Shown: in pieces, positions 28,379 through 40,700 of the stretch | How positions within the stretch are numbered: the first letter of the stretch is position 1 | Layout: every line of letters begins with the position of its first letter | Notes under the pieces: generated by a model | The model's input: only the letters and a program-made list of their open reading frames with translations | Told to the model about the DNA's origin: nothing | Database searches by the model: none | Source: Diphasiastrum complanatum | Lineage: Eukaryota > Streptophyta > Lycopodiopsida > Lycopodiales > Lycopodiaceae | DNA length: 64,000 bases | NCBI GenBank assembly: GCA_029204225.1 | Contig: CM055102.1 | Coordinates: forward strand, 12,795,484-12,859,483 | Reading direction: 5' to 3' | Program-made: the position numbers and the translations under genes

Positions 28379-28496
28379 GGATTTCCTAAGATTTGTCTTC
28401 CAATAAGTGGTGAGGTGGAGGGTACTTTGTTAGTTCTACTTATAAGTTATGCTCTAGAGTTTGACTCCAATTTGCTAGGTAGTTGCTTCACCAAAC
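28379..28496. other. Junction to another 3' module copy
   Basis: At about 28,379 the sequence skips roughly 140 bp present at 26,346-26,510 and continues with the MITE flank. No gene. Confidence 0.45.
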
Positions 28497-28856
28497 CATA
28501 GTTGCATTGTACAATACAAGCATATAATACGGTGCCATTAATACGTGTAGTATACTTCTTTTGGCTAAAAAATACGTATAGCTAATAGATAGCCATACCT
28601 GTACCTTTTCACAATTGACAAGTTTTTATCTAATAATTCATATGTGATCCACGGTTTTCTTTAGAATTTTGTTCTTATGTTTATGTTTGAAGGGATGAAT
28701 ACTAAGATAAAATAATCTCATTCTTGTTCTTGAGTTAAACTATTGAAAATGATAATATAGTGATCAAAAATGTATAATATGTTGTATTGTACATATTTAT
28801 ATACTACGTTTGTTATATGGTATATTACTATAAAATACGAATTATATGCAACTATG
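28497..28856. mobile_element. hAT-like MITE, copy 5 (360 bp)
   Basis: CATAGTTGCAT/ATGCAACTATG ends; flanks CACCAAAC and CACCAAGC. It shares internal variants with copy 2 (21,329-21,688). Confidence 0.6.
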
Positions 28857-29378
28857 CACCAAGCTTCAATGCTTTTTTTTTATAGTCATGGAGCATATTG
28901 ATTAAGTAGCAACCTTGCTACTTGTACCCACATCTTTTATAGATAGTGATATGGTTATGTAGCTTCATTCTTACTTGTGCTGACATATTTTATGCACAAA
29001 TATATGGTGTATATTGAGTAATAAGTGATCGAGTTTAATCGTCATAGAGCACATGACTCCAAGATGTCAACAAGTTAAGCTATGTATGAGTGACAAGACA
29101 CAGTTACCCAACGTGTTGAACACGTGTGAGAGTGACAAAATTGTCTCTTACCCAGCTCAATTGGCACCCATGTAAGTTTACACTTCACATTTTACCCTTC
29201 ATAGAAAAGAATATTATATAAGCCTTTGCATTTATGACAAATGGTGCTTGCATGTGAGTTTGCAGACAACCTGGAGAATGCATCAATGCTCCAGGCTTTT
29301 TTTTTCCATAACTCTGGAGGAGCAAAGACTGATCCGAGCTCGCAGACTAACTTTACAGGTACATCATAATCCTGTTCT
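28857..29378. other. 3' module, inverse of copy B flank
   Basis: Includes the possible exon at 29,266-29,358 (93 bp because of a T-run change). It ends at CCTGTTCTCAT, where it is fused to a CT microsatellite. Confidence 0.5.
29266..29358 (+). other. Possible 90 bp exon, fourth copy (93 bp)
   Basis: TTTGCAG before and GTACATC after, as in the other copies. A longer T run adds three bases, so the frame is kept. Confidence 0.25.
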
Positions 29379-30960
29379 CATCTCTCTCTCTCTCTCTCTC
29401 TCGATCGATCTCGATCTCGCTCTCTCCTCAAACACATATTCCGTTGGTAGTGTTAAGGATCGCAAGACTTCAGCAAGATATATAGAGGACACTGAACTGT
29501 AGTCTTTGGTGGACTTTAATGGAGCACTGCGAAATTGGAATATTCGAGGGCCTACCACGCATGGACCTGGCCGGCTGGGATCTCATTAGAGAGTGCACAG
29601 CAAGTGCACCTGGCTGGGATCTCATTAGAGACTGCCTCTGTCGCACAGGCCCGATTACATCCAAGGAAATATATCTTTTGTTTTTTTCTTAATGCCATAT
29701 ATTATCATTGGATGCAGTAGGGCTATCACTGGATGGAGTAGGGCCGGGAGTGCAGGTGCACATGGAGTGCACGCCTTAACCAGCAGGCCGTATCTTCCAA
29801 GATCGATGTGGAGATTCAATGTTCAAATTTCCAACTTCTAAAGTTCCCAGCTATACCCAATCTCCACCCTCAACATCAAAAGATACTAATCCTGAAAGTC
29901 CCGGCCTCTGACACACATGAGAACCTCAGAAACTTGTAATCCGTGATGGAGACCAAGCAAACACTAATTTCTAAGCCCGGCTATTTCAATTTCCGTGCAG
30001 CTACGAGCCTACGATGCACGCATAGAGCTGCATCATCATGGGAAACTGCAACTTGTATCAAATCTTTAATCCATTGACGACAGGAGCAAGCAAGATTTAG
30101 ACACTGCAACTTGTATCAAATCCATTGATGACAGGAGCAAGCAAGATTTAGACAATCCTTTGAACTTTGAAGGCTGCTCCAGCCGGCCTACAATCAAAGC
30201 AGAGCTTATGCAGCAAATCAGATCGTCAGGTCACTATTTCCATTATTGATGACTGGAGCAAGTTTGAAGAGTCAAAGAAATCCTCTTACGTCCATATTTA
30301 AAATTAATAGCGAATGCGTCACCTGTAATTGACAATGCACCAATTCTTTATCACGACTCGAGAGGCAAAAGAATTCTAAATATGCAGATTAATAGTGATA
30401 ATATATGCAGCAAATCGGATCGTCGGTGCAACTGTCACTAGTTCCATGATTGATGACTGCAAGTGTGAAGAGTCAAAGCAATCCGCATATGTACATATTT
30501 AGAATTAATAGCCAATTCTTTATCACTAGTGACTACTCGAGACTCGACAGTAGAAACAATTTTAAATATGAGCTATTAATAGTAAGAAACTATCCAAGGT
30601 GATAATACAATTCCACGAAAGATTAGAAGCCTCCCCAAGTGACATGTGGAGAAGTTTCCTGTTTTCCCTACAAGCATAATGTTACGCTATCCCTCGCTTT
30701 TAGCGTTGCCTTGATACTTGTAAGCTAATGTAGTTGAGCTATTGGGGTGATTTGATACCATTGGTGTTAAAAAGTTTGAAACTAATCTTATAAAAAATCC
30801 ACAAAATTATTATGAAATCGTTAAAAGGTTAAAATAAAACCTTAAACTCTCAAATTTATAACTAAACTCAATTGATTTTGAGTCATATAAAAAACCTATA
30901 AAGTTAAAATGAAGTGTTAAAAAATGAATTTCAATAATTGTTATTGGGCTGTGACTATTT
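29379..30960 (-). repeat. Copy of the CKX-upstream flank, truncated in its CT/GA tract
   Basis: Inverse of 2,600-4,130 and direct repeat of 58,557-60,130 (offset about 29,178). The CKX-proximal end is lost exactly in the CT tract (29,382-29,402). It contains the extra 56 bp tandem word at 30,046-30,155. No gene. Confidence 0.7.
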
Positions 30961-33361
30961 GACCTCTAATGCCAAAATTGGCCCTATCAACTAGTGACAC
31001 CAAGATGCTTGACTAGAAAACTATATGACATCCCTAAAGTGTTCACTGATTCTCTTTATCAGTCAGTAAATCCTTACTTAACTATTACAGTTTGGCACCT
31101 TGTCACTTGGCATTTCAATTTCTGCCCATTACCAGGCTTCACGGGTATCAATGACTTATTATTCTTGGTTCATTACCCAATCAGGCAGAAGGTTTAGCGT
31201 TGTAGTATAGATTATCTAGCTTGTCAGTGGATACACGGACCTCCTTCATGCTTGAACTATACTCACGTTGCTTGAAGACATGCAAGTCATGATGCTCAAC
31301 TAGGATCAGAATGCAGCTCGATTGAATACCTATCAAATTCATACTCTACTTGTTGTAAAAATTAATTGGAAAAAGATCTTGAAAGCTGAAAACTAATCTA
31401 CATACATCCTACAAATCAACAACAAGAAACAAGAAACTGAATAGGAAGCATTATGAATGTTGAAGGATCAAGAAACACATTGTCCTTTAGGATTTTGTTT
31501 TTCCATTCTGGCTGCGGCTGCTGGGCTGCAATAATGTCTGACCTTGAGGAATACTTGCTCTGGTCCAGGTCATATTTTCTGCCCCTCATGCTTCGAGGGT
31601 ATTTCTTTCCAAATTTCTCGGACTCTATAGTATCGGCCATCTTGGATTTTTGGCTCGATCTGCTAGGTCGCCTTTAGCTTTAGTGGGAGTCTTGCCAAAC
31701 ATTCATGAAGGGCCTTGGTACATTTGTCTTCCTTTCTATTCCTTTCACTAGTTGAGGGCTCAACTTCACTTGCATTCAAACCTGTAGGTGGCGGCATAAG
31801 CTTCTAGAAGTTCGTATCATAACTTGGGGGTCATCAAACTCTTCGGTGTTGTTTTGGGTAGGTCAGGTGGGTTGTGATTGGGTGAGGATGGCATGAATTT
31901 GGTGGGTTGTCCAAGGATAGGATTCTTGACGAGGTTATACATGGCATCGGGAGAGCTAAGTTTTTTAATGAACTCGTCTCGTCGGGCTTTGTACATCTCA
32001 AGAGGTCCTTCGTGTGGTCTCAAGGGTTGATTGAGGTAGGGATGGGGAAGTGATGGCTGGGGAACATGGTGCGTGGGCACGAAGGTTTGAGAGGATTCCA
32101 ACATTGAAAAATGAGAAGTTCTATAGCTAGGTTGGGGGGTTGAGAGATCACTTTCAATAGCGGCTTTGGTCTCCTTCCCCTCCGATCCCAAACTACCATC
32201 CAACTGGTACATTGATTCGTCGTGTCCTGCAATGTCATCATCTCCATCTTTGTCCTTTGGCTGTCGTTCAGAATTTATTGCTTGGGCCTTGCACGCAGTG
32301 TTCCATAGTTGGTTCACTTTATCCAAAACTTTTTGTAGGTCCTTCGACATTTGCTCCAATTGCCTTTGGGACTCTTGGATGGCTTTTTCTTGTTTATTAG
32401 CGGCTCGTTTAAAATTCATCTTGTCAACCTTCTCTTGAATAAGTCTTACGTGATTCTCCATTTTGATTGTTGGAGCTTTAGGGAGCTACACAAGAATATC
32501 TTTCGGCTGCATTGGAGGGAGATCAACTATCATTACTCCAGATGACCCATCATGAATTTGGTCGATCTGTTGCTTTAGTTGATCTTGGACTTCATTGAGC
32601 TCTTGAGCTTGCTTGCCCATGGTGGCTCGCAACTCCATAATTGATATTTTATTCTCCTCAGTGTCAACTTCTTTCTTTTTGATTTGCCTCTACTGCTCTG
32701 GTATGACTTGTTCCTACTGCTTGACTGTAATTTTCAGTTCTCTATGCTAATCACTAACCAGTGTAGATGGTAGCTGGTCTCGGATAGCCTCAGTATGGAT
32801 CGCTTGGCCACCTCTGAGAGTTCTTCGGGATTGGTGAGGATGGGGTATTTGACGGAGTTGTGGCTGGGTAGCGTTAGTCCAAAGAAGAATGTTAGAGAGG
32901 GTGGAGGTGGTAGTGGGAATGATGGAGGAATGGAAATGTGGTAGTGGGTGTGAGGGTGATGGATGGAGTGGCAAGTTGGGTGGAAGTGGCAATGGTATCT
33001 GGTATGAGTTGGCTTCCCCCAACTGGTATTCCTTTCCTGCATCGATGTCGTCATTTATTTCTAATAGGTATTTGGCATCCAAATAGGTTGAATCGTCTGT
33101 AATAATGTGGACCTGCCATTTCCTGCTATTGTGGTGTTTCGGTTGTCATCGTCTCCCCTCCCAAACCTGTTGCTTGTGGGGATTGTGGTAGGAGCTGTAC
33201 AACCGCTTCTTGGGACATTGTCAAGTTGATTGGCTTCTCTACACTAGTTACCAAATGATTTACTTGTATTGTTTGTGTTGCTGGTGAATGTGGCATTGTT
33301 GGCATATTATCTAGCAGCAGTGCAGTTGCAATTGAGGCTGGTGGAATAACTTGGGATTCAG
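30961..33361 (-). pseudogene. Coiled-coil/proline-rich ORF module, copia-interrupted copy
   Basis: Inverse of 205-2,620. The main coiled-coil frame is 32,461-31,817, the second 31,640-31,416, and the Pro-rich frames 33,082-32,734. The N-terminal Thr-rich frame is cut at 33,361 by the copia element and resumes at 39,228. Sequence close to 60,130-62,533. Function unknown; see 941-2,152. Confidence 0.45.
33357..33361. repeat. Copia target-site duplication, left
   Basis: TTCAG, repeated at 39,223-39,227. The unfilled site reads TTCAG at 62,529-62,533 and CTAAA (complement TTTAG) at 287-291. Confidence 0.9.
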
Positions 33362-34014
33362 TGTGAAAAATTGTCAACTAGTAGTATTTTCCTAACTTGA
33401 GATTTTGTAGGCCTATGGCCAAATAAAAGTTAGAGATAGGTTCATACATGTATGTAGAGGCCCAAAGTATGTGTACACTACTTTTGAGGTCACATTAATT
33501 AGAGGAGGTCGAGTGTGGAGCTCTTCTATTGGCTCATAATTTGGTGCATTCCTATTTGACCAAATTTCTAGGTATATGGGTGAATCCTATTGGACCCCAA
33601 TTTTAGCCTATCATAAGACAAGTGGCCAAGAGGCACTATGGCTGCTATAAATAGCCATCTCCACGAGTATGTACACATCTCATTTTCATTCTATTGAATG
33701 AATGTTATGCTCTTTGAAGGTCCATCTTCTTCTCTCTCACTTTTTTGTTCATATCTTGCATTCTAGCCACTAGAATTGTGATTTCTTTGTTGCTATGGCT
33801 TCACACGTGTGAAATGCAGGTTGTAGGCTCTGAAGTACGGACAGGGACAGCAAGTTTCTGTTTGTGGAAGCTTATGATCAGATTTTGATGTTTAGTTGAT
33901 GTTTAGTATGCTTAACATCACAATTTCTATCATTTTTTCAATCTAGATGTGCATAACTTCCATGGCCAAGATCTTTATGAAACTTTAGCATCTTTTGGAT
34001 CTGAGTTTTTCACA
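33362..34014 (+). repeat. Copia 5' LTR
   Basis: TGTGAAAAATT to TTTTTCACA, 653 bp. A TATAAATA box at 33,655-33,662 is a likely promoter of the genomic RNA. Confidence 0.95.
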
Positions 34015-34027
34015 TGGTATCAGAGCA
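34015..34027 (+). other. Primer-binding site, initiator tRNA-Met type
   Basis: TGGTATCAGAGCA follows the LTR without spacer and matches the 3' end complement of plant initiator tRNA-Met, the usual primer of plant copia elements. Confidence 0.9.
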
Positions 34028-34623
34028 TTAGGCGGCCAAATGTGCAGGTTTTGCCAGATTTAGAAGAGATTTGTGGGCGAGTTTGCTTTTGTAGCATTCC
34101 AATCAAGTTTCTAGCTAAAAATCTTGTTGATTTATGTGTAGAAATTGGATCTTTGTGATCAAAACATCATTTGTATGCATTTCAATTGAAGTAGGGCGAA
34201 TTCCCTCTGTACTTATCAGAATAAGGAGACAAAAATTGTTTTGGAAAGAGGGAGATGCAAGATCCAACAAGATCCTATTAGTTTTCCATTCTAGCATATA
34301 GTTTTTTGATTCAATTTCTTGCTTCTTCATGTCAAAAACTTCAAAATTGATGTAACCCTCTGATTTTCAGTTTGCTGAATGATTCAAGAGTGTATTTCAA
34401 TCTTAGGAGTGAGGGAAAAGCAAGTATATTGAGGTTTGGTCTTGGTTTGATCAAGAAATCATAAAACTAGTGGCTAAAATTAAGGAAAAAGTGAGGAAAA
34501 GAGAGAAAAAGTAAGGTTTTAGGTTCCAAATCTTTGTGATTTCTTCTTGTGTTTCATTTGTTGATTCAAGAGAGTGCTTAGTGCATTGGAACAGGTCAAA
34601 GATCAGAGATCAATCATTGCAAC
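34028..34623 (+). other. Copia untranslated leader
   Basis: About 600 bp between the primer-binding site and the gag ATG, without a supported ORF. It would hold packaging signals, which I cannot locate. Confidence 0.6.
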
Positions 34624-37600
34624 ATGGCTACAAATGGAGGCTACATGTTGGAAAGCAATGATAGGCTTACCTCCCTCAACTATTCTACTTGGAAAGTAAG
34701 GATGGAGTCTTTGCTTGAGATGAATGAGTTGATGGATATTGTTGTAGGTGTGGAGGAGAGACCTTTGGCACCTCAAGAACAATTGAGGTATGACAAGAGG
34801 GCAAAGAAAGCCCTTCACATGATCAAGATGAATGTGACAAATGAGCTTATCAAAGAGGTTGGTAAGTGCACATCATCTAGTGAAGCTTGGGAAGCCTTGA
34901 AGAAGGTTTATGAATCCAAGTCTACTTCTAGAGTGTTGACTTTAAGAAGGCAAATCTTTTCTTGTATGCAAAAGAAGAGTGAGAATGGACATGCTTTTGT
35001 TTTGAGAGTTAAAGCATTGAATGATGAGTTAGCATGCATTAATGATGGCATAAATAATGAGGAGCTTGTTCAAGTGATTCTCAATGGCTTGTTGGATGAT
35101 CATGCTAATCTTGTTCAAAGTTATGCTATCCAAAAATGTTTACCAAGTGTTGGAGACTTGCAAGAGGTCTTGTTGGCTGAAGAATTCAGGTTGCAAGCAA
35201 GAGTGGGAGCATCTTCTACATCTCAAGGAGGAGAAGAGGAGGCAATGTTCTCTAAAGGCAAGTTCAAGGGCAAAGGTAAAAGCAATTGGTCTAAAGGGCA
35301 AGACCAAGGTGAGCACTCTACTTTTGGCAAAAAGAAGGATAGATCTAAGCTAAAATGTTTCTATTGTGGAGTCAAAGGGCATTTTGCTAGTGATTGTTTT
35401 AAGAAAAAGAGGGATCAAGGGGAAAAGCAAACCAATCTAACTATTGATGAGGGTGGGGATGAGCTTCTTTCAAATGATGCTTTTGTTATGTCATCTTGCT
35501 TGTTGGCTAATCATGGAGACATTGATCCTTGGTGGATTGATAGTGGAGCCACTTCTCATATGACATATCATAAAGAGTATTTTTCATCTTTAATGGCATT
35601 TGATGGTGATAGGAAGGTAATCTATACCGCAAATGATGGTGAGTGTGCAATCAAGGGGATTGGCACAATTCCTATTTCACTTTCTACAAATAGGAATATA
35701 GAATTGAAAGATGTTTTGCTCATTCCATCCATTACCAAGAACTTACTTAGTGTAAGCCAAATGCTTGACAAAGGATTCAAAGTTGAGTTTGATGGTGATG
35801 CTTGCTTGATCAAAAAGGGGTGTAGTATCATTGCAAAAGGGAAAAGGCAAGGGAAATTGTTCAAGCTTGATGCATGTGTTGTTGCTAACCAAGTTGGATG
35901 CATGGCAAATGAACAAATGTCAATTCAAGAGGTATGGCATAAAAGGATGGGACATCTCAACTACAAGGCCTTGGAGGTAATAGCCAAAAAGGAGGTAGTA
36001 AGGGGACTTCCCAAGTCTCTTACTTGCTTGAATCATGTTTGTGAAGAATGTGCTTTGTCTAAATCACATAGATTGCCATATACTAGATCTATATCTAGAT
36101 CTAAGATGCCTTTTTCTCTCTTGCATTCGGATATTCATGGTGTTACTACAATTAGCAATGGAGGTGCTAAGATGTATGTAACTTTCATTGATGATTTTAG
36201 TAGATTTTGTTGGGTTTATCTACTAAAGAGCAAGGATGAGGTGTTTGATGTGTTTGTCAAGTTCAAAGTTGCTATTGAGACTCAATTTACAACCAAAATC
36301 AAATGCTTAAGGAGCGACAATGGTGGTGAATACATTTCTAACAAATTCAAAGCCTTTTGCGATGAGCATGGGATCAAGAGGGAGTACACATGTCCAAGAA
36401 CACCACAACAAAATGGAGTGGCCGAGAGGAAGAATAGAACCTTGTGTGAGAGTGCAAAGGCAATGAGATTGAATGCTAATCTTCCTAAACCTTTTTGGAG
36501 TGATGCTTTGTTGTGTGCAAATTTCCTATGCAATAGATGGCCAAGTGTTGTATTGGAAGGAAAAACCCCTTTTGAAGCTTTGTTTGGTACGAAGCCTAAT
36601 GTCAAGTTTCTAAGAACTTTTGGATGCATTTGCTACTTCAACATTACTCTTGATGATAGAACTAAGGAGGATCCATCTTCAAGAAAGGGCATTTTTGTTG
36701 GTTATAGTGAAGTAAGCAAAGCATATAGGATTTATGTTCCTTCAATCAAGAAAGTGTTCACAAGTAGGGATGTCATTTTTGATGAAGGTAACATTCCAAA
36801 AGTTGTTTCAAGTGATGATGGTGTTGTTGCAACTAATGTGCTTGATGACAATGGAGTTGATGACACATTGGATGTGGATATTGAAGAAGCCTCTTCAAGT
36901 CAAATTCCAAGGAGAACTCCAAGGCATAAAGTGAAACCCTCAAGGCTCACTTATGATGGCAAAGGTAAGCAAGTGGTGGATGGATCCAACTATGCTTTCC
37001 TAACTTCTTTTGATGTACCTTCATGTGTAGATGAAGCAAGGCAAGAAGAGGAATGGATCCAAGCAATGGATCTTGAGTTTGAAGCACTTATGAAGAACAA
37101 CACATGGAGATTGGTGGAGCTTCCAAAGGGCAAAAGTGCAATTGGATGCAAATGGATCTTCAAGGTAAAGACAAATCAAGATGGATCTATCAACAAGTTG
37201 AAGGCAAGGTTGGTGGCTAAAGGTTATGCTCAAGAGCATGGCATTGACTATGAGGAAACCTTTGCACCCGTGGCAAAGATGGTGAGCATAAGAGTAATCA
37301 TTTCCCTTGCAACTCTTTATGGATGGGATCTTTGGCAATTAGACATTTCTAATGCTTTCTTGAATGGTGATCTTGAAGAGGAAGTCTACATGGAACAACC
37401 CGAGAGCTATGTTTCTCATAGCAAGCCTAATCATGTGTGTTTTCTACAAAAAAGTTTGTATGGTCTTAAGCAAGCACCAAGGAGTTGGTATGCTAGGCTT
37501 AACTCTTTTCTACTTTCTCAAAACTTCACTATGAGTGAGTATGATCATTCACTTTACTTTAGAATTAGTGCTAATGATGTTACAATCCTTCTAATTTATG

Positions 37601-38574
37601 TGGATGACATTATTTTAAGTGGAGGGAACAAGGAAGATATAGAAGATATCAAGAAAGCACTAAAAAAGGAATTTGAAGTGCATGATCTTGGTCTTTTGAG
37701 CTATATCTTAGGAATAGAAGTAATTAGAACTTCTTAAATCACTTTTATTTCACAAGAGAAGTATGCTATTTCTATTCTCAATAGATTTCATATGGTAGAT
37801 GCAAATCCTATTGATACACCTATGGAATCACATGTAAAGCTAACTATAAGAGGTAATGAAAGATCCTTCGAGGACATTACTCTCTATAGGAAGCTAATAG
37901 GTTCTCTTATATATCTAACCATCACAAGACCTGATTTATCTTATTGTGTTGGTAGATTAAGCCAATTCATGCAAGATCCTAGCATAGAACATTGGAAACT
38001 AGGAAAGAGGATCTTGAGATACATCTCGGGAACAAAAGATTTTGGCATTGTTTATAGAGGCTCATCACCTAACTTATTTGGTTTTTCAGATTCAGATTTT
38101 GCAGGAGACCTTATGGATAGAAAATCCATAAATGCACATGCTATTTTCATAGGTGATGGAGCTATCTCATGGATGTCGAAGAAACAAGCAACTATATCAC
38201 TTTCTTCTAGTGAGGCCGAGTACAAAGCTTTGACATCATGCACAAAGGAGATGGTGTGGATCAAGAGGATGATTATGGAGCTTCATTTGCTGGATTTTTC
38301 AGAGAGTCCAATCATCTTTTGTGACAACCTTTCAGCCCAAAGTCTAGCAAGCAATCCGGTTTTCCATGCAAGGAGCAAACATATCGAGGTGGCTTACCAT
38401 TTTGTGAGAGAACAAGTGTTGGCAAAAGAGATCAAGCTTGAACATGTCCCATCAAAGGAATGTGTGGCTGATATCTTTACCAAAGCATTGGGAAAGGACT
38501 TATTTTTCAAGCATAGAACAAGTCTTGGTGTACTTTCTAAATCTATGCTAAAACTAGTTGAAGAGGGAGTGTGA
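34624..38574 (+). pseudogene. Copia gag-pol polyprotein with one in-frame stop
   Basis: One frame of 1,316 codons, a normal length for plant copia. Gag begins at the ATG at 34,624; a CCHC knuckle has Cys245, Cys248, His253 and Cys258. The protease has DSG at 306-308. Integrase has His439, His444, Cys473 and Cys476, then the catalytic Asp503, Asp565 and Glu601 with the D35E spacing. Reverse transcriptase spans about 800-1,030 with YVDD at 992-995. RNase H lies in the last 270 codons, with SSSEAEYKAL. A TAA at 37,735-37,737 (codon 1,038) separates RT from RNase H. The final TGA (38,572) lies inside the 3' LTR. All other motifs are intact, so the stop is either a single inactivating change or a readthrough site; the former is more likely. 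Confidence 0.93.
38560..38569 (+). other. Copia polypurine tract
   Basis: GAAGAGGGAG sits immediately before the 3' LTR and would prime plus-strand synthesis. Confidence 0.85.
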
Positions 38575-39222
38575 AAAATTGTCAACTAGTAGTATTTTCC
38601 TAACTTGAGATTTTGTAGGCCTATGGCCAAATAAAAGTTAGAGATAGGTTCATACATGTATGTAGAGGCCCAAAGTATGTGTACACTACTTTTGAGGTCA
38701 CATTAATTAGAGGAGGTCGAGTGTGGAGCTCTTCTATTGGCTCATAATTTGGTGCATTCCTATTTGACCAAATTTCTAGGTATATGGGTGAATCCTATTG
38801 GACCCCAATTTTAGCCTATCATAAGACAAGTGGCCAAGAGGCACTATGGCTGCTATAAATAGCCATCTCCACGAGTATGTACACATCTCATTTTCATTCT
38901 ATTGAATGAATGTTATGCTCTTTGAAGGTCCATCTTCTTCTCTCTCACTTTTTTGTTCATATCTTGCATTCTAGCCACTAGAATTGTGATTTCTTTGTTG
39001 CTATGGCTTCACACGTGTGAAATGCAGGTTGTAGGCTCTGAAGTACGGACAGGGACAGCAAGTTTCTGTTTGTGGAAGCTTATGATCAGATTTTGATGTT
39101 TAGTTGATGTTTAGTATGCTTAACATCACAATTTCTATCATTTTTTCAATCTAGATGTGCATAACTTCCATGGCCAAGATCTTTATGAAACTTTAGCATC
39201 TTTTGGATCTGAGTTTTTCACA
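38570..39222 (+). repeat. Copia 3' LTR
   Basis: 653 bp. I found no difference from the 5' LTR on reading both; TATA box at 38,863-38,870. Confidence 0.95.
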
Positions 39223-39227
39223 TTCAG
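39223..39227. repeat. Copia target-site duplication, right
   Basis: TTCAG, identical to 33,357-33,361. Confidence 0.9.
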
Positions 39228-39309
39228 TTGTTGTGTAGGTAGCCATGGATGTTACTACAACATCAGTGCCATGAGGTGGTGAGGAGTGCTATTGTGATGC
39301 CGTATCTGA

Positions 39310-40560
39310 TCAAGAGCTCTCATCTTGTGAATTTTCTGACCCAGATGTAGTTTGTTTGTGTGGCTGCTTTCTTGGATCTGGGCTTTCGTAGGAGCTTTTC
39401 TCCTTTCGACTTTGTACCATCGGATTCCATCTCATGTGGGAAAGCTTGTCGCTTTGCTTGCATTTTGATTGCTCAGTGAATTTCAGCTTTCCTTTATGTG
39501 CTTTTGCTTGATATAGGAGGACCTTATCCTCCTCTTTAAACTCCTTGAGCTTAATTAAACGATCATGCCAATCTTTTTGTCTACGTTTGTGAACCTGTTG
39601 TGCATGGACACTGATGGTACTGGTTTCACAGAGCTTTTCAAGATGAAATAGGTGATTGGCTATTGCAGGTCATAGGCCCGACGTAAAGATGGATTATAAA
39701 ATTCAACTGGCATAATGGCTTCCTGGCCATAAGTCAACTGAAAAGGGGTAGATCCAGTAGATTTCTTAGGAATTGTGCGACAAGCCCAAAGTGCGGCGTG
39801 TACTTTAGTTCCCAATCATACCTACTGGCCTCTACGGTCTTAGTGAGGATTTCGCATAAGATTTTATTGTGGACTCAGCTTGTCCATTGCATCGCGGGTA
39901 ATAAGAGGCACTTTTCCTATGGACCACTAAGAAGGTGGATAGTAAGTGTTCAATCACAACATTTCAGAAGTGTGTTCTCCTATCACTAATGATTTTTAAT
40001 GGGCATCCAAAACGTACTATAACCTACTCATAAAGGAATTTAATAGTGGATTTTGCATCTGCAGATTTAATATCCCGAGCTTTGGCCCACTTGGTGCAAT
40101 AGTCGGTGGCTACTATAATATATCAAGATTGTGTAAATCTAGCAGCCAGGCTAATCGATCCCACATAGTCAATTACCCATTTGAAAAATGCTTGTTTGGA
40201 CAATATGGAATTTAATTGCATGAAATCCTTGAATTGGGGTCGTTTTGCACATTGACATACATCGCATGCCATTACAAATTGATGTGTATCTTTAAATAAG
40301 GTTGGCCACCAGAATCTGGCCAACAATATTTTTTGTGATGTCATCTCAAATGAGAAATGTCCATCGCCACTTCCTTCATGGGTTAGGAAAATGATGGGGG
40401 TTGTTTCGCCCTGGTGAGACATCGACAAATAATTCCATCCATTCTCTTTTTATATAGTTGTCCAGCAATGAGGGAGTAGGGAGCAAATTTATAAATCAAA
40501 GCTCACTAAGCTGGTTTAGGTAGATTGGGATCCATTTGGCCAGTAGTGAGGTATTTAGCA
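39310..40560 (-). pseudogene. Ty3/gypsy integrase remnant
   Basis: Read on the minus strand from 40,560: a linker with YLTTGQMDPNLPKP, then the H2C2 zinc domain (GHFSFEMTSQKILL, FWWPTLFKD, CDVCQCAKRP) and the start of the core (FFKWVIDYVGSI). The frame then breaks at 40,123 but homology continues: ATDYCTKWAKARD with the first core Asp, then the DRRTHF position, then NGQAESTIK with the Glu, then the C-terminal tail ending at 39,310. Several stops and frame changes show it is dead. The direct paralogue is 62,616-63,770. Confidence 0.8.
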
Positions 40561-40700
40561 TGATTTATTGAATGGCCATTGTTAGTTGCACTTATTGAAA
40601 AAGCGAGGAGAACGGCGTACAAAGATAGAACTAAACAAATCGATATTTCTCTTTATAAGTGCATGTGTGCACATATGTTTGAGAGAGAGAGAGAGAATGT
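40561..40700 (-). repeat. Dispersed repeat fragment with GA tract
   Basis: Matches 6,155-6,020 and 45,625-45,720 (the coding-like fragment and its AG tract, 40,680-40,697). It joins gypsy DNA at 40,561 and copia DNA near 40,700. Confidence 0.55.

Larger units (their letters stand above)
33362..39222 (+). mobile_element. Complete Ty1/copia LTR retrotransposon (5,861 bp)
   Basis: The element has 653 bp LTRs beginning TG and ending CA, a primer-binding site TGGTATCAGAG directly after the 5' LTR, a single gag-pol frame in the order Gag, protease, integrase, reverse transcriptase, RNase H (the copia order), a polypurine tract before the 3' LTR, and a 5 bp target duplication TTCAG. The two LTRs look identical when read side by side, so insertion is recent. 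The only obvious coding lesion is one in-frame stop between RT and RNase H. The element interrupts an older gypsy-associated ORF. Confidence 0.96.
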
